From: Purpureocillium takamizusanense
Lineage: Eukaryota > Ascomycota > Sordariomycetes > Hypocreales > Ophiocordycipitaceae
Assembly: GCF_022605165.1 (NCBI RefSeq)
Contig: NC_063072.1
Span: 2,542,001-2,606,000, forward strand
Reading direction: 5' to 3'
DNA length: 64,000 nucleotides
The notes under the pieces: model-generated
Told to the model about the DNA's origin: nothing
Seen by the model: only the letters and a program-made list of their open reading frames with translations
Databases searched by the model: none
Shown here: positions 56,735 through 64,000 of the stretch, piece by piece
Layout of the letters: each line of letters opens with the position of its first letter
Position numbering within the stretch: the first letter of the stretch is position 1
Position numbers and translations under genes: made by a program

Positions 56735-57824
56735 GGCGGGCGCACTCGAGATGCGGTAGGTGGTGGCAGTGTACGCACTGCGGGCGTTTCGGTGTTGCCT
56801 CGTTTCGCGTTGGAGCAGTTGGAGAGAAGGCTGAGAATGATCGTCGCCCTCCAAGGAAGCTATACCTATCGATAGGGGCCCCACTTATTTCGACATCAAA
56901 GTGCCCGTGAGCTACAACCGCTCGTCGCTCAAGAACAAAATCATCGGTTTCTCAGCAAATGTGAACAGCGGCCTGACCGCCACAATCTAAGCTTCCGCTT
57001 GATTTCTATTCGTCATCGTGAGAGTGCCAAAGGCCATCGTGATTCTCTATATGCAGGGCAGTAGATGCAACCACTACTCTACAAGTCGTGAAGAGGGCGA
57101 TTTTGTCCTCTCTTCAGCTTCGTGAGAAGCTCTCCTAGAGCGCCTCTCGTACAGCCTGGTTTGAACGTGGAACTGCCTACGTACGCACCACAAATCTGTG
57201 GGCATTCACCTCCAAAGCCCCTTGTTTGGACCGACCGAGGGATTCGCCGCACAGGGAATCCATGAGAAGGTGCAATCAAACATCGATGAATGGCAATCTC
57301 TTCCAGTCTGGTCGAGCTATCGCGGTCGGGGTTGGCTAAAGCCTCGACTGCTGCGTAGAGGAAATTCGAAACTGGCACGACCCCGAAGCCATTGCGATGT
57401 TCGTGGCACTCATCGGCCCGCATGCTGCGACCGGGTTCGGAGTTGGAAAGCAGGCGAACCCGTGGCAGGCGCCACTGCGTATCGCAAGACTGGGAAGGAG
57501 CGACCCCATGCCGCAAACCGTTGAATGAAGCGGGTCCGGGCCTGGGCCGCTTGAGCCTCAATTGCAATTTGGCGACGACCTCCCGCTTCGAGAGCAGTGA
57601 GCCCAACCAACAGACCGTAACGCGGTAGCCACCGTCAGCCTTTTGCAACCACCGCAACCAGCGCCTGAATCATCGAGTATTACTCTAGCCGCCCATATGT
57701 TAAAAGAGGTTTTAAGTTCATTCATTTGCACCTCCCTAAGCTTTTTCAGCTTTTCAGAACGATAAATTACAATAGTAAAAGCCCCTTATACTAAAAAGCT
57801 TCTTACGCTAAATATACTCAATTT
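56735..57824. other. Intergenic region ending in an AT-rich islet
   Basis: This lies between the CWC27 start and the aldehyde dehydrogenase stop. A 192-codon frame on the minus strand (57079-57657) has no ATG and no domain. From about 57660 the DNA becomes strongly AT-rich and forms the dehydrogenase 3' flank. Confidence 0.5.
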
Positions 57825-58024
57825 TTAGCCAAACAAGGGGCCTCCGAGCCGGATAGCAACAGATTTATGCTGGGTATACTCAGATAGCGCGGCTTGGCCT
57901 AGTTCTCGACCAAGCCCAGATTCCTTAAAACCGCCGAAAGGAAGCTATTAAGCTTATTAGCATGCTTATTAAATTATAGGAGGCTGAAACGATGAAAAGG
58001 AACGTATTTTGATGAGTATTAAAA
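57660..58024. other. AT-rich islet bounded by a poly-G run
   Basis: About 365 nt of AT-rich, TpA-rich sequence stand out from the GC-rich surroundings. The islet contains the last exon (57944-57825) and the distal part of the last intron of the aldehyde dehydrogenase. Its right edge coincides with a run of 12 G (58025-58036). I see no terminal repeats or transposase motif. Confidence 0.7.
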
Positions 58025-59671
58025 GGGGGGGGGGGGTTTGGCGAGAAGGCGGCGAGGGGGGAAGTTGCGGAACATGATGTAGGACTTACAGCGTGGTTCA
58101 GAAGGTTGTAGCCTAGGTGTTACAGCGGTTAGTAACGGTACTGGACAGCCCCGGAAGGCGCTGTAGTGGGCGCCGGCGAATTGACTTACAGTTGACCCAG
58201 ACAGTGCCGGCCTTCAGGGCGTTACTGACGCGAATGGCAGTGTTGAGGTCCCGAGTATGGACAGCAGCGGCAAGGCCGTACGAGGTGTTGTTGCCGAGGG
58301 CAACGACCTCATCCTCGTCCTTGAACTTGGAAATGGCGCAGACGGGACCAAAGATCTCCTCCTGCATGATCTTCATGTCTGGGCGGACATTGGAGAAGAT
58401 GGTAGGCTGGATGAAGTAGCCCTTGTCGCCATGGCGCTCACCGCCAATCTCCACGGTGGCACCCTCCTCCTTGCCAGACTTGATGTAGCCCATGATGCGG
58501 TCGTACTGCAGCTGACTGACTTGGGGGCCCTGGAAGGTATCGGCCTGGAAGGGATCGCCGACCTTGTTCGCCTGGGCGCGCTTCTTGAAGGCCTCGAGAA
58601 ACTTGTCGTAGATGCTCTCGTGGACGAAGATACGGGTGCCGGCACAGCAGCACTGGCCGTGGTTGAAGTAGATGCCGAAGTTGACCCAGGAGATGGTCTG
58701 CTCGATATCGGCGTCGGCGAAGACGATGTTGGGGGACTTGCCGCCAAGCTCGAGGGTGACCTTCTTGAGGTTGGAGGCGGCGGCGGCCTTCATGATGGTG
58801 CGGCCGACAACGGTGGAACCGGTGAAAGCGACCTTGTCGATATCCATGTGGGAGGAGATGGCGGCACCGGCGACCTTGCCGAAGCCGGAGAGGAGGTTGA
58901 AGACGCCGGGGGGGAAGCCGGCCTCCTTGATGAGGTTGGCAAAGACGAGACCAGACAGAGGCGTCTGCTCAGCCGTCTTCATGACGATGGTGTTGCCGGT
59001 AGCCAGGGCCGGGCCGATCTTCCAGGAGAGCATAAGCAGGGGGAAGTTCCAGGGGATGATCTGGCCGCAGACACCAATCTAGAAGACACATTAGCAACTC
59101 ACAAAGCATCGCTACAGCATGCGTGGGTAACGTACGGGCTCCTCGCGGGTGTAGTGGAACATGTCAGGGGCAATGTCGAGGGTCTTGCCCTCCAACTTGT
59201 CGGCCCAGCCACCATAGTAGCGGATGCAGCCGGCGACGGCGCCGACGTCGCCCTTGGCCATGGTGATGGACTTGCCGTTGTCGAGGGACTCGACGGCGGC
59301 GAGCAGGTCGAGGTTCTTCTCGACGAGGTCGGCGAGCTTGAGCATCAGGCGGCCGCGCTCCTGGGGAGTGACCTGGCGCCAGGTGGTCTCGAAGGCCTTG
59401 CGGGCGGCGGCGACGGCCAGGTCGACATCCTTCTCGGTGGCCTCGCAGACGGAGGTGATGACCTCCTCGGTAGAGGGGTTGATGACCTCGAACTTCTTCT
59501 TGTCGACACCCTCAACCCATTCGTTGTTGATGAACCTAGGGCGTGTGTTAGCTTGGTGCTGCCGCGGCCGCTTCGACGCCAGGTGGCGATTCTTGGTCTG
59601 TCGACTTACAGGCCGATGGGCTGCTGGTAGGCGCCCGTAGCCGGGGTCTTGAGCTCGACGGTCAAAGACAT
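57825..59671 (-). CDS. aldA: NAD(P)-dependent aldehyde dehydrogenase (ALDH, aldA-type)
   Basis: This enzyme oxidises aldehydes such as acetaldehyde to carboxylic acids. Exons are 59671-59610, 59535-59136, 59078-58190, 58112-58090 and 57944-57825, giving 497 aa, the normal family length. Landmarks are [27 protein letters not shown], catalytic Glu264 (LELGGKSP), catalytic Cys298 (GQCCCAGTR) and EEIFGPV. Exon 4 is only 23 nt (CYNLLNHA). Exon 5 supplies the essential C-terminal signature [15 protein letters not shown] and ends IRLGGPLFG. Frame and splice consensus hold at every join, and the exon 3/4 intron has a TACTAAC branch site. Exon 5 has clearly different base use (17 of 39 third positions G/C) and lies in the AT-rich islet. 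The frame ending at 58113 is therefore not the true C-terminus. Confidence 0.9.
58025..58036 (+). repeat. G12 homopolymer inside the last ALDH intron
   Basis: Twelve consecutive G residues follow AAAA. They mark the boundary between GC-rich and AT-rich parts of the same intron. Confidence 0.95.
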
Positions 59672-60101
59672 GGTGGCTTCGTCTCGGTGGGTATCGAATT
59701 ACAGTAGCAAGGAGTCTGATGAGGGCACGAGGAGGAGGAGGCGATGTAGAAATAGAGGAGAAGAGGGAGACTGCGCAAGAAAAGACAAGCCGACGGGAGT
59801 TGACTGGCAGCGGCAGCAAAGTCCTTATAAAGGCGGGGAACCCGTTGTGCCGTCCGTGTCGCCTCCCCCGCAGTGTGAAGGCCGAGCGAGGGGCGACGCT
59901 ATCCGAACAATCTCGACGGGCGGACGCGATGGGGCAACGCCACACAGGGGAGGGGGGGAGACAGAGGCGGGGGGGCGGGAGGGCGGCCGGATCCAGAGGC
60001 GGAAACGGACTGGGAACATGGAACGGAGGAGCTCCCTGGCAACCGCGCGCTAGACGCCAACAGACTTGTCACCGAGGCATATGTAGGGCACCCACGATAA
60101 C

Positions 60102-60136
<35 letters not shown>

Positions 60137-63100
60137 GCGCAGCACAAGATCGGTGGGATGGTATTATGTCAAGCTCCGGGGAGAGCTTCTAAGAGGAACT
60201 TGCCCCTCCACCAGGGGGGCCTTGGGGGCGCTCTGAGATGGATGGTGTTTGGTGGCAGCGAATCACGCACGACGCTCCGATGCCGCTGAGACGCGATGCC
60301 ACACCATCCGAGGCCCAACGGTGGAGATTCCCCGCAGAGACGCGGCCAATGGCTTGGGATTTTTGCTGGGGACTGCCGATTCGACACGTAAAAGCTCATC
60401 CGAACGCGGGCACTTGTGGGAGAGAAATCCTCGCGCGGGCTGCACCTGGGGGCACGGGGTGGCGGCATGGATGGCGGCGGGGGGAAGGGGAGGGGACAAG
60501 GGGTGGCGCTTTTCCCGTAATGTGGCGACAGTCGTTTGTTGCACCTTGTGCTATCACGGCAGATGGGTGTGATGATGATGCTCGGAGACGCGACGACATG
60601 TCCGCTCGATTTTAATTTTTTTTTTAATTTTTTTGTGCTACGTGACGATCCTTGATGTGCTATGCAGCATGCAACGGTCAGCAGCTCTCCAGCCCGCGGC
60701 AAAAGCTTGTGCGACGCCAGTTGACTTGATCGTACGGAGGCCTCGGTGTGCAAGGTCCAGGCAAGTTACAACAGTCCAAGAATGAAAACGCGAGCCAGTA
60801 CGAAGTACACGACACATCCCCGTCTGTCCGGGCGCCGACTGGACACGCAGATGCGGAAACCCCTCTCTTCTTCCCTACCTCCCTCGATGCACCGCCCGCA
60901 CGACAACACAACACAGACATCTCGCTCGGACAGACACGGAGCCGCTGACCAAAAACTGGTCCAGATTATGCCTCCTTCCTGATCGCCATGGTGCTGCGCC
61001 GCCGCCGATATGGATGGATGGGCTCGCACGTACTCGCGCTGTTTCGAGGAAGAGTAGACGAGAAGCCATCCATCCATTCCGCCTTCTCCCGTTCCAAGCA
61101 ATACCGAGGCGGAGCGGCTATGTACATATGTACGAAGTATGTACTCTGTGTGTCAACGGGCGACACGCATCATCCCGGCCAACGAGGCAACAAAGACCCG
61201 TCGGAAGTGAGACCAGACACGGCCCCGGTGGGGACCTGTGCGGGCTGGACGCGGGACCCGAGTTGATCAAAAAAGAAAGTGCTGACGCCGAGAACCCCGC
61301 AACCGGCATGACGATGGCCAAACGATTTGTCCTTTAGTCAACTGCCTTTGCTCTTGTTGGGGTTTCGAAAGGGGCCACTCGGCTCTTTCGTATCGAAAGT
61401 CAGAGTTGCACCCACAGACTTACATTGATGCTCAACAGTTTACCAGCACAGCACATTGTACAGGACGCGAGATACGCGCAAGGCCGCTATGACATCAAGT
61501 TCAACGACCAGCCCAAAGATTCACCCTAGCATCTGTTAATGCCGACGTCGCCCATCGGCCTTTAGCCCACTATCGAGTTTCGCGTGCTCGGCAAAGCGCC
61601 TGGCGAGGAGGCCACCCACCCCCAGCCCAGCCAGACCTCAAGGGTCAAGAGACATCGTTGGTTACCTATTACCCCTCCGCCCCACCAGCGGTTCCGTCTC
61701 GTGGAGACCCTGCTCGCGTTACATCCCACCTCCATGCTGCCGTTCCTGCCACTAGTTGCTCCTCCGTGACAGTGTATGTGGTTGGGTCTTGCCCAGCTGC
61801 GGTGAAGTGTGGCTGCCTCGGCCTGCATGCCCGCTGGTCCTAGCGCCCAGCCCAACCTCGACATCCGCCTCCCCGGCCAGCCGCTTCTCTTCAGGAAGCG
61901 TAGATCTGCTGTGATGTACCTGCTGCGTGTGTGCAGCTCTGGGTGTCCGACAAGGTGTCCCGTCCCGTCTCAACATCGTGGACTTTCCTTCCCGCCGCGC
62001 CTAGCGCGCCGCTTACGAAGGCCTACTATCTCATACGGTTCTTCTTCTTGACGCTCTGTTCGTGTCTCAAAGTCTGCATGGTACGGCAGAAACACCCGGG
62101 GTCCTTTGTTCGTACTCGAGCCGTCGTGGCCATCGCCACGGCTGGTCAAGTCTGGGGCGGCGAGCCGTCACGCCACCGGTGCCCGGCTCTCAGAAGCTTA
62201 CTGTATCTGGAATGGCTGCTTATTCCAATGCCCATCAGTCGAGCCTGGCAGGTCTGCATGCCGGGACGGCGATTGACGAGTTGGTGGCTGGGCCCCGCCC
62301 TTGCTTGGTAGCAGCACTAAACATTGATGCCCGGATGTCCTGCAACAGGCACGTGTGCAGGACATCCGACGATGAGGGGTGTTCTTTCCAGTGTTGGTCG
62401 TGGCCATGACCCAACGGCATTCTGCCTTTAGCGGATCTTGACACCTGCATGCTCTGCGCATCCCTTAGTATGGGACGGGCCGAGAGTGAGCACGTACATG
62501 CAGTCCTGCCTCGGCCATCCTCTAGACCGATTGTGATCCTCTCGCCTCCGAGCCATGATGTCCTGCTTGCGTAGATCGTGTCGGTCGATGCAAGATGGGA
62601 AGTACAACATCCAGAGCGCTTGCATAGCGGTGTCCACATGGTGGCGGGAATGCCGGAAATGCATGGCACCCAGATGTGAGAAGCGTGTCCGGATATCAGA
62701 GGAATAGGCTACTAGGTAACACAAGCGGGCTTGCTTACTTTGTAATACTCCTCATCAGGCCCTGAGGCCCACATCCTGGGCATTTTGATGTCTTCAACGC
62801 CGGCTCGAAGAAGCTCTGAGTCCCGTCCCAAGGCTGTCATCACGGGCCTCCTCAACAGCGCAACTCGCAGATACCCATGTGCGTATCGAACGCATCAGCA
62901 ATCACTCGCCATACCGGGCACAGAAATGACCCGCGATTGCAAAGAGTATGTTCTAGGTCCAAGCACGTGAGACACATACGCGAATAATCATGCTCACTCC
63001 AAGTGACTAAGAAGTGCTAGCTAGGATCGCCATCGTCCTAACTGATCAATCTGACCTAGGCAGTATCCGTTTCCTCGAATCCCCGGCTATCTCAACTCAG

Positions 63101-63897
63101 TTCCTTCAAAGTAAACGACTGCCGCATGAGTGGTGTACGAAGCACTACGGGCACGACTGGAACCCATCAGGGCCAATGCTGGGCGATATCCCTCCAAACA
63201 GTCTTGCTAAGCGCCCGGTGTTTCCCATGCTCATCTCAAGAATTCTGAGAAAATTGAACATATACCGAAGCCCTGTGACTGTGTGCTGGTTTGGGCCCGT
63301 CGCCGTGCCCTCCCAGTCGGCATGCCTCGCGCCTTCACAGTCATTGCTGCCAACAAGGCATGACGAGTTGCACAAAGCCAAACCACACCACCAACCGCGC
63401 ACGCAACACGCTACTGCGAAAGCGATCCCAGAGAACTCAGCCAGTACCTAACGCGGAATGAAACGAGCAGCTGCAAAGAGATCAACATCCAAAAGTCTTG
63501 CTGTCAATTGATGAGCATGATGTCGCACGAGATGATGACGGCGGTTTCTGCGCAGCGAATGTCAACGTCAATTTTCGCCCTCAGTATTGACCCCTACCCC
63601 CCTCAAGAGATGAATTCAGGCACTTGCACTTTCTCTATTGTTAAAGTGAGTTGTGCGGGCTTGTTCTAAAGAGTGCACGTATGAGCTCGAGGAGGCCGCC
63701 CTCAGGCGCCCGAAACTGCGCGTTTGCTCCTGCCACTTTCACGCGCGGCGCACCTTCCTTCCCGCTTCCCATTCACTGCTCTCCCACGCTGCCTTGCCAC
63801 ACAAACCCGGAACTTGAGAAGGCTGAACCCTCAACCTTGTTCTTTTCCTTCTGCCCTTCGCCTCATCTATCAAGTCACCGACGTCGGGAACGCAGCC
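59672..63897. other. Gene-poor region right of the aldehyde dehydrogenase
   Basis: These 4.2 kb show no supported gene. They include the ALDH promoter, a (CAG)11 repeat at 60103-60135, T/A runs near 60611-60635, and an exact GTACGAAGTAC at 60798-60808 with near-matches at 61130 and 63135. A 98-codon minus-strand frame at 62428-62724 has no recognisable domain. The last few hundred bases are CT-rich and fit a promoter for the gene at the right edge. Confidence 0.5.
60103..60135 (+). repeat. (CAG)11 microsatellite upstream of the aldehyde dehydrogenase
   Basis: Eleven perfect CAG units lie about 430 nt upstream of the ALDH start codon, in non-coding sequence. Confidence 0.95.
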
Positions 63898-64000
63898 ATG
63901 GCTGTTATATCAAAAATCCCGGGCTTGTCCGTCAGCGTCGCAGTCAACAACGAAATCGCGACAGAATACTCTACCGTTGAAAGCGAAATCAGCGGTTCTA
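63898..64000 (+). CDS. DUF7918-type fungal protein, N-terminus only (cut by window edge)
   Basis: The ATG at 63898 opens a frame of 34 codons to the window end, beginning MAVISKIPGLSVSVAVNNEI and continuing ATEYSTVESEISGS. The pattern of a short hydrophobic start, IPGL/V, alternating beta-strand residues, VN.., and ATEY matches the start of the fungal DUF7918 family. Its function is unknown. The CT-rich leader and good start context support a real gene. Most of the protein lies outside the window. Confidence 0.65.
   Translation, partial: MAVISKIPGLSVSVAVNNEIATEYSTVESEISGS

Noticed and set aside
57079..57657. 192-codon minus-strand frame between CWC27 and ALDH
   Set aside because: It begins at TTG, has no ATG or recognised motif, and I find no splice partner.
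57660..58024. AT-rich islet as a RIP-mutated transposon remnant
   Set aside because: It contains an intact, conserved ALDH exon and a plausible 3' flank; no terminal repeats or transposase motifs were seen. A small insertion within the intron cannot be fully excluded.
58113..59033. ALDH reading frame ending at 58113 as a truncated or pseudogene C-terminus
   Set aside because: The frame runs through a GTAAGT donor after WVN. Splicing to exons at 58112-58090 and 57944-57825 restores the full conserved C-terminus.
58257..59630. 457-codon plus-strand frame
   Set aside because: It is antisense to the aldehyde dehydrogenase and reflects its strong third-position bias; the translation is Gly/Val/Leu/Asp repeats with no domain.
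62428..62724. 98-codon minus-strand frame
   Set aside because: The sequence looks somewhat protein-like, but no domain, repeat or conserved partner was recognised.

Overview
The window is nuclear DNA of a filamentous ascomycete. It has short (52-145 nt) GT-AG introns with CTAAC/CTGAC-type branch sites, a GC-rich coding style, and conserved Pezizomycotina gene families (SOG2, SIT4, UPF3, CWC27, TSC13, a Zn2Cys6 regulator, DUF7702 and DUF7918 proteins). The protein flavour and the intergenic GTAC-rich motifs suggest Sordariomycetes, probably Hypocreales; that placement is inference. I support 21 protein genes (two cut by the window edges) and one tRNA. Splice models were built by hand from reading frame, splice consensus and family alignment from memory.

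Layout. 1-16.9 kb: the 5' end of a TOM1/HUWE1-type HECT ubiquitin ligase (-), a Gyp5-like Rab GAP (+), ribosomal protein S8 (-), an uncharacterised low-complexity protein (-), the very-long-chain enoyl-CoA reductase TSC13 (+) and a BLOC-1 subunit 1 homologue (-). 18-26.4 kb: the RAM-network leucine-rich-repeat protein SOG2 (-), a compact RecQ-like helicase (+), an APH-fold kinase-like protein (+) and a DUF2470 membrane protein (-). 26.4-44.1 kb: a looser stretch with a Zn2Cys6 regulator (+), an initiator tRNA-Met (+), a DUF7702 membrane protein (+) and two small coiled-coil proteins (+), separated by multi-kilobase non-coding DNA. 44.6-59.7 kb: a membrane-anchored PNPOx-like flavoprotein (+), a secreted proteinase-K-type subtilase (-), UPF3 (-), the SIT4/PP6 phosphatase (+), the spliceosomal cyclophilin CWC27 (-) and an aldehyde dehydrogenase (-). 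59.7-64 kb is gene-poor and ends in the first codons of a DUF7918-type gene (+).

Most genes are housekeeping: ubiquitin ligation, Rab GTPase control, translation, sphingolipid elongation, endolysosomal sorting, polarity signalling, mRNA surveillance, splicing and phosphatase signalling. There is no biosynthetic cluster, no intact transposon and no CRISPR.

The most notable points are these. The aldehyde dehydrogenase has a final coding exon inside an AT-rich islet beyond a poly-G run, so a simple reading of the locus would call it truncated. A conserved-looking coiled-coil gene appears to begin at GTG in an ideal start context and would give an MGxxxS N-myristoylation signal. Two genes need GC-AG introns. 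An 11-base GTACTTCGTAC / GTACGAAGTAC motif recurs in intergenic DNA far more often than chance. I did not find a clear multi-gene novel system.
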